A stretch of 57,500 nucleotides of DNA from Glandiceps talaboti. Lineage: Eukaryota; Hemichordata; Enteropneusta; Spengelidae. Location of the stretch: assembly GCF_964340395.1 (NCBI RefSeq), contig NC_135568.1:4257303-4314802 (forward strand). Reading direction: 5' to 3'. The position numbers and the translations under genes were made by a program. The notes beneath the pieces are model-generated. The model had not been told where the DNA came from, did no database searches, and saw only the letters and a program-made list of their open reading frames with translations. Every line of letters begins with the position of its first letter. The stretch's first letter is position 1. Shown one piece after another: positions 32,234-42,746 of this stretch.

Positions 32234-35200
32234 CGCACACGCATCGGCATGTAGTGTACATATGCTCATACATACATATATACATACATACATACATAAA
32301 AACATACATACACACACACATGCACGCACGCACACACACACACACACACACATCATACACCCAGTACATGACTTACTTTTTGTCTTTGTTTACTCCATCC
32401 TAACTCTTTCGCCATGAGTTCCACTATACGTGGTGTCACATCCTCAGCTGCCTGGACGTTGAGGAAAGCTAGTCGTGTTCTTCTGGCTAGTACATCAATT
32501 ACTGTACAGGCATATTCCTTCACTGCATATTTCACCTGGTGAAAATCATATACATGTATATTATTTGTCAGACAAACTTGGCTTCCAGGTAAGGGAATTC
32601 TTCAGCATTGTAGCAAAACCGTACTCATTTAACTTCAATTTTCCATAGCTAAGACAAAAATTGTTTGGGGTATTCCTTTGTACATTCAGCTTCCATGTAA
32701 TGGAAGTCTTCGGTATTGTATTAAAAAAATTGTACTCATTTGACTTTAGTTTTCTGTAACTAAGACAAACATTGTTTGGGGATTCTTTTGTACAGTAGTA
32801 ACATAGTAGCCTACTGGTATAACTTAAATTTTCCTCAGTTGAGGTAAACATTGGCAGGGGAATTCTCCAGTAGTGTAGTGACAAGATCCCCTACTCATAT
32901 AACTTAAAGACAGAACTGCCCTATATAAAGAGGATTATGGCTAATCTATGCAAATGAGGGAAATTCAAACTGTTGTACAGAGCACTAGCTTCTGGGTCTT
33001 GTTTTCAGCATTTTTTCTGTGCTCCGAGAAACACAGAGGTCATGTATCATGTACAAATTGTTTGTGAATGTCGTAGGATGGTAACTTGATACACAAATTA
33101 GTTGAAAATCAGTCTGTTTGTTTCACAGAATGAAATAAACTTTCCAAATGAGACACATTCCCCTACAAACAGCTGCTTAGATGTATATGTGGTATTTGCA
33201 TGTGGAAAACCCAGATATAGGGAATGTTTATATTTTGGTGATTACTTGCCAGTGAGTCATCACAAGTTCTCCACCTCCAAACACACAGTCAGTCATATGC
33301 AAAATAGGGTCCCAGGTGCAGCCAGTTGCATGTTTAAAGACAATATTTTACCTCAACTTTCAGGTATGGGAATTCCTCTGTATAGTAGAAATAATGTACC
33401 TACTTGTGTAACTTTAATTTTTCTGAGCTTAGACAAACAGTGGGAAGTATTTTACCTCGGTCAGCAAGTAGGGAAATTCTGAAATATTGTAGTAACAAGG
33501 CCCCTACTCATATAGCTAAGATTTATTTGGCTAAACGAAGGCAAATATTGGGATGTATTTTACCTCAGCTTTAAGTTATGGGGAATTTCCCAGTACTGTA
33601 GAAACAAAGCACTTACTCAACTGTGTAACTTCAATTTTTCTGAGCTAACACAAACAGTGGGAAGTATTTTACCTCAGCTTTGAGTTAAGGGGAATTACCC
33701 AGTACTATAGAAACAAAGCACTTACTCAACCGTGTAACTTCAATTTTTCTGAGCTCAAACAAACAGTGGGAAGTATTTTACCTCAGCTTCAAGTTATGGG
33801 GAATTTCCCAGTACTGCAGAAACAAAGCACTTACTCAACCATGTAACTTCAATTTTTCTGAGCTTACACAAACAGTGGGAAGTATTTTACCTCAGCTTCG
33901 AGATAAGGAAATTTCCCAGTACTATAGAAACAAAGCACTTACTCAACCGTATAACTTCAATTTTTCAGAGCTTACACAAAGAGTGGGAAGTATTTTACCT
34001 CAGCTTCCAGGTAATGGAACTCTTCAGTAAGTTTGACACCAACAATAGGATTTCTCTTTCCAGTCAACTCAGCCAGTTTAGCAACTTCAAAAGCTCGGTT
34101 TCCATATGTATTGGCAAGGTGTTGGGCAACCTAAAAAGACAGCAGATTTCAAGACTATAATGTACACATTTTCACAAGTGGTAAATTTTATGGTCATCAG
34201 CTAGTCCCTAGTTACTAGTTTCTGCAAATATTGAGTCATGTTTATCGTGTTCAGTGTATAGGAAGACATTTTAGTCACTACTTATATTCACATTTTTGTT
34301 TTCCAGCAAAATTAAGAAAATTCATAAAAATTAGTTTTCAGTGAAACTTTCCGACTTTACAGTGCATGTATATATAAATACAAAACAGACTATTATACTC
34401 AAAAAAAAATTTCAAATAGTGAAAATTTTGAAGTGAAACAAAACCTTATCCCTTTCAATTCAGATTATCAACTCTTCTTTCACAAACTTGAAGTGTATAT
34501 CAGAGTTTTTCTCTTTTACTATAATCATAGCTGACTATACAGGTTAACCTACATTGTATATTTTACCAAGATTCCAACTTCTAGCTCCTGTCGTACAAGG
34601 TTCCAAACCCTATGCAAAAACTTGTGTTGTAAATAACTAAATCTGGACTCAGTATTCAAACCTCACATCGTTTCATATCCACCATATTTCAATCAATCAA
34701 ATTTCTATAGGGCTGATTTCCAGAGCAATGTTCTGTTCTGTAGCACTGAATCATGTGAATGGCTAAAGCACACCATAGGCTTGGTGATCAAATAAGTCTT
34801 TCTTTGAAGCAATCCAGGCTGGATTATTATCAGGGGTGCAGATTTTTAGTATGTTTAGGATTGTAAAAAGTAGATGGAAATATAAATATACTACACAACT
34901 CATAAGTAGTCAGTGCAATGTTGAGAAAATGACACAAATGATATTTTTATAGCCGCATGTACGAGCTGTTATCTACACCTTGTAATACATAAAATTCTGA
35001 AGAGCAACCCAAAGTGTAATAGCGCCCTCATGTGGTCAACTTGGGGTTTCCTTACTTCACCTTGGCATACATCAAACCATAAACAAAGCATATCTACAAG
35101 ACTACATACATCAGCATCTAGTCCAAAGTCTTGTACAAGCCTTATGTACATGGTTGGACTCCAACCAGCAGCACCGTCCAGTAACATGCCATTAGTCCTA

Positions 35201-38200
35201 GACTCAGAAGTAGGTTGTAACTGTCCTGTTTCTATTGCAGTATCTACTGTATCTATTGCCATGGAACGGTACGTTGTCCACTTCCCACCTACAAATATGA
35301 ATGTCAAAATCTGATACTCATATCTTTACAATGAATAGGGGACTTGCAATCCAGACTGAGCATGCTCAGATGCAAAGGACTATGGGATTATCTGTGGTTA
35401 TCGTAGTACCTAATCTGGAGCTACTTATAAAATAAACCTCCCACAATAATTAGGGTGACTATAAATTGATTATTTGTGGTTAAAAACAATGTAACAATAT
35501 TGTTTACAATACCTATTCATTAGTATCTATTATCACATTTTCCATGATGCATTTTCAACATGGCGGGTTTGCAAGTTCCCTATTACATGCAGATAAAATG
35601 TGTTGTTCACACTAAAAATACACATACCTGGAGTGTTTTTATTCAAAGCAATTCATCTTTCCGAAGTCCTTCAGTACAACAATAGATTAACAATAATACA
35701 TTCCCCTTTGGGAAGGAGCCAGGAACCCCTTATCACATGACATCAAACTATTCCATTACAGTACAAATTGAGACTTCATTTTCTATTTACTGACCAAGTG
35801 TTAACATTGGGCTCCAACTCTTCAAGTCACAACTAACACATGATCCTGGTGAGGTGTTAGTACCAGCCCAGTGTTAGCACTGAACTAGATAGCCTGGTGT
35901 TCACATTGGACTGGTGTAGGAATTAACTCTTCCAGTTGCTAACACGTGCTGGTAAGATGTTGGTACCAGCCCAGTGTTAGCACTGAGCTAGATAGCCTGG
36001 TGTTAACATAGGGCTGGTACAGGCATGAACCCTTCCAGTTGCCAACACATACTGGTTAGGTATTAGTGCCAGCCCAGTGTTAGCATTGAACTAGCCTGGT
36101 GTTAACATTGGACTGATGTAGTTACTAACACATACTGGTAAGGTGTTAGTACCAGCCCAGTGTTAGCACTGAACTAGATAGCCTGGTGTTCACATTGGAC
36201 TGGTGTAGGAATTAACCCTTCCAGTTGCTAACACATACTGGTGAGGTGTTAGTACCAGCCCAGTGTTAGCACTGACCTAGCCTGGTGTTAACATAGGGCT
36301 GGTACAGGCATTAACCCTTCCAGTTGCCAACACATACTGCTCAGGTGTTAGTGCCAGCCTGATGGTAGCACTGAACTTTGCCTATAGTGTTGACACTAGG
36401 CTAATTAGGAGCCTGTAAATATAACTTGCTCTCCTTGGTGTCCATTAAATAAATAAGTACATATTATGTAAATAAATTCTGCCCTTAATTATTGGAATTG
36501 CCACTGAATAAGTACATATTATGTAAATAAATTCTGGCGTGTTAACTATTCGCCACTAACATAAACTGCAGCCCTCTGTTTGCACTGAGCTGCTGCGGTG
36601 ATGATTACCCAGTCACATATAATTCTTGAGCTGCAAAGTACCAATAAAAGGTTAAAGAAAAGAAAAATAAACTAGATGTATAGATATTTGGTTGATGGAT
36701 ACTTACCAGCAATAGTAATCAAATTAGCAGGACTCACATCTATAACATGGTTTCTAGATAAAGACTCTGTATTTTTGGCTTTCGGGTCAGTAACTAAGGG
36801 TCTAATACCACTCCATGCAGCCAGGACATCACCTCGTCGCACTGGAAACATATACAATGTTAAACATGCAATCACAGCTCATTGCGCTTCCTTGACTCTG
36901 CTACTAATTTTGAATTTTCTAATAAAGTAACCATGAATTTGTGATTGACATACATCTAATTACTGAGTAAGACAAAAACAATGCAGAAAATGAAGATTAG
37001 ATTTGGAGACAAAAAAAAATCACCAGTCCTGTAAGATAACAACAACAAAGAATTACCGGTACACATAGCTCAATAAACGAACGTCGTTTCGCACTTGTGA
37101 ATGTTCATTTAGGGGAAGGGGAGGGGGTTTGTCCTAAACATGATGGTGAACAACCTTATGAACCTGTTACAGTTTACTGAGATGATGGTAAACACATCAA
37201 AATACTACCATAAACCCAGTACTGGGTAGAAGTGTGAAAATGAAGTTCAGCTATCGCACTGACACCCGTCCCACTCCCCCATCCCACCCCTAAACAAAGT
37301 TTGCTTGTTGAGCTCATACGACAATGTACGATTGTCCCTAAGGGAACAAATAAGTTAAAGGCCCACTCTGTATATAAATAGGGGTCAGATTAAGATGACA
37401 CTCATTATGCTAGATGACTTTGACCGTGTAACACGTAGCTCTGAGAGTATGTATGACCTGCTATTTTAGAGAGTACTGCAGATTTTTTATCTTCTAATGT
37501 CTATGGTATTATGAATATACTGGAAAGAAATCTGTCACTGTATTTTTTTTAAATAGTTGCACTTTAAGGAATGTTTTCGTGAAAATGTTGGCTAGATGGA
37601 TGATGGATTCAATCCAACAGTACAAAGTAATAAATTCTTGCTTCCCTCAGTTTTTGAGAGACATTTTATCGGAAGTATAAATGATTTATTTACCTGATAA
37701 TTAATCATGGTATACTTTACTATGGCTAAATCATAATTGACACATTGGCTTACTTTTAAGTGATTACCCTAAATCATTGTAATGTAATAATACCAGTTGA
37801 ATCAATCTAATTAGTCTAACACGGCTGTTAGTCTGGGTAGCTTTAATGTACAATCTCTGTCCTAACGCAGTGGTGTCACAACAACTTAATACTTCTTAGG
37901 AACATTGATCACATTCGACGTCACACGTATACAGACAACTATGTGACTGTGAGCGACACTTTTCACACAAAGTGCAATTCATGACTAAATCAAGGAAATG
38001 GTTGATAGAAATTCCAAATGGAGGCAATGTATGATCAAAATTACTGAGTATCGTAAAAACTTGTTTGATATAATAATAATATTAATATTACAAATACAAT
38101 GCGTAAATGAACAGGAAATTCACAAATTGATATCTCATTAGGAGCTTATGGATGACATGCTATATTATTATATGTCTTCAAATCCTACTATTTCCTGTGC

Positions 38201-41200
38201 AACTTTGCAAATTTTTTTTCAATTTTTTGGATAATTTTTCAAATTATGTACCTGAAAAATAAAATTTTACGGTGGCAGTGAGAATATTGCCATGGTATAT
38301 CATTTTTAAATCATTTTTCATAAATTAGTCATTTTCTTTGGTTATATAATCTCTCACCTGCTTTCTCTTTGTCTTTAATGTTAGTTCACACTTAATGTTT
38401 AGAACATCAATATTAAAACTTAGTGAGTTATTGTGTTAGATTAAGGTACCCATATGAATGACAGATTAATATTTATTTTGGATTTTTTATTCATGAACAA
38501 CATTACTGTGTTTTCCTACTTTACAAAAAATATAAATCAACATATACCAAGTCCTTGTCCGTAACTCAATAAATTGCTAAAACGGTTTATTTTTGTACGT
38601 ACAATAACAAAATTTCACACATTTTTATATATATTTTTTTTTACAATTTTATGGAGATACAAACAAGGACTTGGTGTATGTTGTTTCACAAAGATTTTTT
38701 ACGTAGGAAAACTAAGTAGAATAATTGCAAATTAGGAATAAAAAATCCAAAATAAATATCAATTTGTCATTGACATGGTCATGGTCATGGCTTTGTTCGA
38801 AAAATTTTACAGCAGTTTTTACTATATAATTTTCAAACCCTAATGCCATATTACTTTCCCAAAATACCTCTTTTATTATTTATTTTTTTTAAAAATCATG
38901 TTAATTTTTTTATCATTGTATTTCTCAGTCCAAATATACACAATAAACATCATTTCTGAATTGTATTCCTTTATTTTCCGTTTCTGCTTTCAATAATCAT
39001 TTGCCTTTGGTTAATATTGAAGGGTAAAAGGACAGTATATAGCGTGCTCACCATTGTAACATATAACCAAAGTACTACATGCACTACAAGAGGGGATAGG
39101 ACAACTCAGCTACGCATGGCTGTACAGGTATAAACCCAAAGATTTAAAATTAAGGAACAGCAAAAGATTATTAATACAACCGATGACAACTAAGCATTGA
39201 CATGGAGAATTTGTTACAAGGAGGGAAAGTAATGAATTGGATTAATAACATTTGACACAGCAGGTTGGAACAGGAGAGACTTGTATAATATGTCATGGTT
39301 TGATAAGAATAGTTTTATGACCTCTTCACTGTGTACATGAATGCCAATTAAACTTGTCATTTATTTGTGCACATGAGCTATTATTATGTAAAGAGGCCAT
39401 AAAAACTCTATCAAATGATGGAATGTCATACTTTTCTGTGTACTTCCAATGTGGTGTGCCAGTTTATTTGTTCTTGTTCATTGTTTGTAACAAATTCTGC
39501 TTGTCAATGCTTGTCTGTTGCATGGTTGTGTACATTCCGAAAGTGACGGAGTCAAGTTGACAAAGATTTAAGAGTTATTCCCAAGTTGAGGAGGAGTCTA
39601 CTAAGAATACAGATTTCTGAAAAAAGTGCAGATCAAAGAAAGTCATTTGTAAGAAACACACTGCCTGTGAAAATCAATATGTTGTATGTAAAATAAGTGC
39701 ATAAAAATCAGAATATTCTAAACACCGATACAAGTCATAATATTTCTGATGAAACCAAATATTTGTTGCTCATTTCTTTTCAGTGTGAATGAATAACCAG
39801 TTTAAAATTATGAGTTCTGTGTTCAAGAAGTTTATGACAGAATATGATGTAAGTGATGTGATGATTCTAACAAGGTAATCACAAATATGGATACACATCT
39901 AACATTTCAAATTGTCAGAAATTTCATTCAAAATGAATTATAAGTGTGATGTCTTTTAGGTGAGAAATTCATCACTCTCTTTTTTTTTTCTGTGACACAG
40001 CAACAACTAGGAAACATAAAACACTTTAAGTTACCACATCAGGGGTGAACAAATCATTTTGTGAACTGGTGGTCCTCGGACCAGTGCCTTAAAAAATCCA
40101 GTGGTGGACCAGTGCTGAAATCTAACTACATATTTAAAATACATGCTGTGCACTACTTCCATTTTCAATGACTTTTTTGCACTGAAAAGAGTTGTGTGGT
40201 GGATTTTACTCTGCTTCTAATTTTCAGTGCATATTGTATTATTACAGAGGAGGAAAGAAAGTCTACACACACACACCTAGCAACATTTCAACATTTTGTT
40301 TTAGTGGAAGTAAAAACGATAGGTGGAAACATATCGTAACAGTGCTTCACAGGTGCTGGAATTAGACATTGTAACTGTGTTAAGACATTTTTGAAGAGTG
40401 AGATATTATTTAGTAAGAAATAATGTCATCCGGCATGATTATGGGGAAAATAAATGAATTGAACTCATCAAAAATGTATGTTTACCTTGTACATCTGGAC
40501 TGAGATAGTTCTTTATTTCCTTCAATATAAATTGAATTTCCTCTTCTGTTGGTGACGGTGAATCTGTGACTTTACATGGAGTGTCCGTTGTACCAGCCAG
40601 AGTCTTATCTTCCCAGGGTAGGAAGAATATGACCCTCCCGTCTGACGTGGACGGATCTAGTAATCCCATGGCTTGAGGGCTGGGAAAGAGATCCAAAACA
40701 CTAACTTAATGGAATTATAATATTACACCGATTAGAGTTGCTCTAATTTTGGGAAATCAATTCATTAGGTGTCGGCTTATTAATTTGGTATCACTAATAC
40801 CATGGCGTTACTGGATTCATATGCTCTGATCAACTTGCACATGCTAAGATGTCTGACTTTGTGCTGTATACTAGTTTTTACTACTTAGAATTCTGGTAAC
40901 AGTGGGAGGCAATCTGGTAACATTTACACTGAGTACCATATTTGTTGTACCATGATTTAGTAAAACCTAACTGACTTGTCTGTCATTTCACTTTTTTCTT
41001 TCATAACAACAATGGCAGGAAGGTGAAGGCATGGACAAATTTACTGTTATATGTACATTGATTTTTTTCATTACTTGAACGCAATTAACAAAGAAGGGAA
41101 AATCTGGCAGTTGCTCTAAAATTTCATCATTAACCTGTGGTAACCAGGCAAGACAACGTGTACACCAACACTAGTTAACAATAACTTACCTGTAATAACC

Positions 41201-42746
41201 TGGCAAGACAACGTGTACACCAGCACTAGGCTGACAGATCTTCTTTGTTTCTGGATCAGCCATTTGTCGAACTGTATCAGTAAATGGTCCTGTAGCATTG
41301 ATAACAGTCTTGGCCTTCACCTCAAACTCTTTACCTACACAACAAAATATTACCATGACAACAGTGAATATGGTAATTATGTATCATGAAATAGTAAACT
41401 GCAATAATATGACAACTAATGGTGAGATAATCTCCCCATGAAAATATGTCAAAAAGTCATTTATATATCATTATGTATTCATATGATATGCAAAGTTATA
41501 ATGGTCAAACAGTCAGAGTGACTTCGTTAAACATAGTATTATATGTAGCACAGATTACTTGCACTGGTGTGCACACACACTAGTGGTATTTGCACTGTAG
41601 TGCAATACCAAAAAACAGTATTGCATACATATTAAAAACTTATAATAATAATCAGTTTATTTATCTAAATAAATATAATGTAAACTCTAATAGTGGTAAA
41701 TGGGGAGTCAGGAAATTGCTTACAGCTAGCTAGTCTGGGTCAGTCCCCTCAAATATTACTATACAAAATTATTTATCATAAAGAGCCACTTTATTTCACT
41801 TGCCCAACGCTTAACTACCACCACTATGAACATCAGTACGAGTCTGACAACTTTTTTTTGTGCCGACTGTTATTACACATAATAATGCGTTATTTCTGCA
41901 ATTTCATAAACTCATGCAAGTAATATACTTGCCTGTCATACAATCTCTAACTTTTGCTCCACAAACAATTTCCCTGCCATCTTCTGTTTTTTTCTTGATG
42001 AGTTCTAGAACTTCTGTGTGGTTACATAATGTGGCTCCCATCCTTGCAGCTGACAGCGCAATAGCAATGTTCATCCGAGCATCATTGTGTTGACCTTCGA
42101 CAAAATGAAATAAAATTTACTATTTAGCTCCGTCTGTGTCTTTTTCAGTGAATATATTTATTTCTCTAAACCAGACTTATTTTAGATGAATACACAGTTT
42201 TTTTTCACGAAAATTACTCCCTGTATCATACTGTACATTATGCAAATTAAGTTGTCATGTAAACAAAGGCTACACTGGTGCCACTAGCATAGCCGGGGAT
42301 TTATAAACTCTCCTACAAAACAAGCACATAGTAAAAAGCTCATGACTATAACAACAATGTAAACAGTTTTTAAAAAAATAATTTTGGTCTTTCCTTTTTG
42401 TGGTTTATCGTGTCTTCTCAAGTATTTTTTGTGGAACTCATAACCTTGCGATGAGAATCACAAAAATGTATGTCAGAGTACATGCAACTCAAGAGGGCGC
42501 ACTCACATTGATTCTAATTCTCCCATACTACACTATATCAAAAATTTGTCATTGTCTATTCACATTAAAAAAAAAGACTTACCATCATAATAAACAATAG
42601 CACCCACCAATGCTTCCTTTTTCAACATTGGAAATAATTCTAGTGCCTTTGATTTGGAAAGGAAGTAACTACTTTTCAGACACTGCTTGCCTGCTACTAT
42701 GTCGTATGCTTTTATGCCTGCATAGAAATAAGGTAGCTGCCACCAC
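30156..42746 (-). CDS. GPD2: Mitochondrial glycerol-3-phosphate dehydrogenase (FAD-dependent), 5'-truncated, 11 exons
   Basis: Complement join, in transcript order: 42746..42583, 42094..41933, 41334..41190, 40679..40486, 36841..36707, 35288..35110, 34130..33999, 32535..32377, 31920..31735, 31327..31229, 30275..30156. The total is 1675 nt (1 nt carry-over plus 557 codons and stop), with consistent phases throughout. GPD2 sits on the outer face of the inner mitochondrial membrane and oxidises glycerol-3-phosphate to dihydroxyacetone phosphate, passing electrons to ubiquinone (glycerophosphate shuttle). Recognisable strings include WWQLPY, GQHNDARMN, KTVINATGPFTD, AGVHVVLPGYY, GLLDPSTSDGRVIFFLPW, AGTTDTP, AAWSGIRPLVTDP and GKWTTYR. 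The C-terminus carries two EF-hands, the basis of calcium activation in animals. About 150 N-terminal residues, including the mitochondrial leader and FAD-binding GxGxxG motif, are not in the window as far as I can see. The gene converges on the polycystin gene. Confidence 0.97.
30609..30680 (+). mobile_element. SINE/LINE 3' tail
   Basis: TTTTGTAAAGCGCATTGAGG, then TTGCGCTGATAAGAATTTAT and an (ATT)n tail. The GCGC-stem plus TTATTATTA tail is typical of SINEs and CR1/L2-like LINE 3' ends in invertebrate genomes. The element body is not clear. Confidence 0.7.
31229..31327 (-). CDS. GPD2: GPD2 exon: canonical EF-hand 2
   Basis: A 33-codon, phase 0-0 exon. The EF-hand loop D-C-N-K-N-G-L-I-E-K-D-E has all key ligands (D1, N3, N5, G6, I8, E12), within SIDEKVTEDQLRDMMNEVDC and following residues. 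Acceptor GTTTTCAG|AGC, donor CAG|GTCAGT. Confidence 0.95.
31735..31920 (-). CDS. GPD2: GPD2 exon: linker and degenerate EF-hand 1
   Basis: A 62-codon, phase 0-0 exon. After EKALQFLFEQMGN and a linker, the EF-hand 1 loop reads D-T-E-K-K-G-Y-I-T-S-V-D. Position 5 is Lys and position 12 is Asp, so canonical calcium coordination is unlikely in this hand. Acceptor TTTTACAG|GAA, donor GAT|GTAAGA. Confidence 0.95.
32046..32352. repeat. (CA)n and (CATA)n microsatellite cluster
   Basis: Several CA runs (32046-32090, 32172-32235, 32312-32352) and a CATA run near 32276, only 24 bp from the GPD2 exon ending at 32377. Confidence 0.95.
32377..32535 (-). CDS. GPD2: GPD2 exon: KEYACTVIDVLARRTRLAFL
   Basis: A 53-codon, phase 0-0 exon encoding VKYAVKEYACTVIDVLARRT, RLAFLNVQAAEDVTPRIVEL and MAKELGWSKQRQK. 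This is the C-terminal DAO-like domain. Acceptor CACCAG|GTG, donor AAA|GTAAGT. Confidence 0.96.
32574..33998 (-). repeat. ~108-bp tandem array derived from a GPD2 exon end and donor
   Basis: TATTTTACCTCAGCTT-type words (- strand: AAGCTGAG|GTAAAATA) begin near 33342, 33449, 33556, 33665, 33774 and 33883 and at the true exon boundary 33991. Periods are 107, 107, 109, 109, 109 and 108. More decayed copies extend down to about 32574. Each unit copies about 30 nt of exon (ACTGRRRADTTCC ... GAAGCTGAG), the donor, and intron. Confidence 0.93.
33999..34130 (-). CDS. GPD2: GPD2 exon: YGNRAFEVAKLA ... EAE
   Basis: A 44-codon, phase 0-0 exon encoding VAQHLANTYGNRAFEVAKLA, GKRNPIVGVKL and FHYLEAE. Its donor GAG|GTAAAATAC and the last ~30 exon nt are repeated six times in the following intron (see the ~108-bp array), so splice-site choice here deserves attention. 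Confidence 0.95.
35110..35288 (-). CDS. GPD2: GPD2 exon: GGKWTTYRSMA
   Basis: Phase 1 in, 0 out. It encodes GGKWTTYRSMAIDTVDTAIE and WSPTMYIRLVQDFGLDAD. The GGKWTTYR string is diagnostic. Acceptor TTTGTAG|GT, donor GAT|GTATGT. Confidence 0.95.
35334..35584. mobile_element. MITE with 16-bp terminal inverted repeats, copy 2
   Basis: A 251-bp element highly similar to 18678-18929 and in the same + orientation. Ends are AATAGGGGACTTGCAA and TTGCAAGTTCCCTATT, with one mismatch in the left end. It begins 46 bp upstream (in transcript sense) of the GPD2 exon ending at 35288. Confidence 0.88.
35800..36400. repeat. ~103-bp minisatellite, about 6 copies
   Basis: CCAGCCCAGTGTTAGCA recurs near 35863, 35966, 36069, 36152 and 36255, with a variant at 36354; periods are 103, 103, 83, 103 and 99. 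The unit is rich in GTGTTAAC/GTTAGCAC words. GPD2 intron. Confidence 0.92.
36707..36841 (-). CDS. GPD2: GPD2 exon: RRGDVLAAWSGIRPLV
   Basis: Phase 1-1. It encodes VRRGDVLAAWSGIRPLVTDP, then SRNHVIDVSPANLITIAG, the substrate/FAD-site region of the family. Acceptor TTTCCAG|TG, donor GCTG|GTAAGT. Confidence 0.96.
38462..38768. repeat. Foldback with ~110-bp arms
   Basis: ATATTTATTTTGGATTTTTT ... CCAAGTCCTTGT (38462-38572) is complementary to ACAAGGACTTGG ... AAAAAATCCAAAATAAATAT (38660-38768). AT-rich MITE-like element in a GPD2 intron. Confidence 0.88.
40486..40679 (-). CDS. GPD2: GPD2 exon: GLLDPSTSDGRVIFFLPW
   Basis: Phase 2 in, 1 out, 194 nt. It encodes PQAMGLLDPSTSDGRVIFFL, then AGTTDTP and EEIQFILKEIKNYLS, all strongly conserved in FAD-linked G3P dehydrogenases. 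Acceptor TTTCCCAG, donor CAAG|GTAAAC. Confidence 0.96.
41131..41190 (-). repeat. 55-bp tandem duplication of a GPD2 exon end and donor
   Basis: On the - strand, the exon end GTGTACACGTTGTCTTGCC ... CAG|GT recurs 55 nt downstream with a few substitutions (second donor CACAG|GTTAAT). Use of the distal donor would read AGG-TAA, an immediate stop. Confidence 0.9.
41190..41334 (-). CDS. GPD2: GPD2 exon: KTVINATGPFTD / AGVHVVLPGYY
   Basis: Phase 1 in, 2 out. It encodes GKEFEVKAKTVINATGPFTD, the dinucleotide-binding-fold end motif, and AGVHVVLPGYY. The donor is TACAG|GTAAGT. The last ~40 nt of the exon and its donor are repeated 55 nt downstream (41131-41190 entry). Confidence 0.95.
41551..41640. 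mobile_element. Dispersed repeat family, end fragment
   Basis: AGATTACTTGCACTGGTGTG, GGTATTTGCACTGTAGTGCA and ATTGCATACATATT match, in inverse orientation, the right end of 7640-8045. Related fragments are at 4897-4990 and 49757-49860. Confidence 0.6.
41931..41932 (-). other. GPD2: Non-canonical GC splice donor
   Basis: On the - strand the exon ends ACAG and the intron begins GCAAGT. The flanking bases match the tight consensus that GC donors normally need. The phase with the exon ending at 41190 (GT|AAA gives G-K) supports exactly this position. Confidence 0.88.
41933..42094 (-). CDS. GPD2: GPD2 exon with GC-AG donor
   Basis: Phase 1-1, 162 nt. It encodes GQHNDARMNIAIALSAARMG and continues to CGAKVRDCMT, joining to G-K-E-F in the next exon. 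The only donor that keeps phase is ACAG|GCAAGT, a strong consensus GC-AG donor. The nearby GT, 4 nt downstream, would shift the frame and give an early stop. Confidence 0.93.
42583..42746 (-). CDS. GPD2: GPD2 exon (first in window): WWQLPY region
   Basis: Phase 2 in, phase 1 out. It encodes WWQLPYFYAGIKAYDIVAGK, CLKSSYFLSKSKALELFPML and LVGAIVYYD, a close family match. The acceptor is a long T-run then CCAG, and the donor is GATG|GTAAGT. Confidence 0.95.

Noticed and set aside
31976-32417. 126-143 aa open frames on both strands
   Set aside because: Products of (CA)n/(TG)n microsatellites beside a real GPD2 exon.
33102-33482. 126-aa + strand open frame
   Set aside because: Lies antisense to the GPD2 intron and partly in the 108-bp array; no family signal or splice context.
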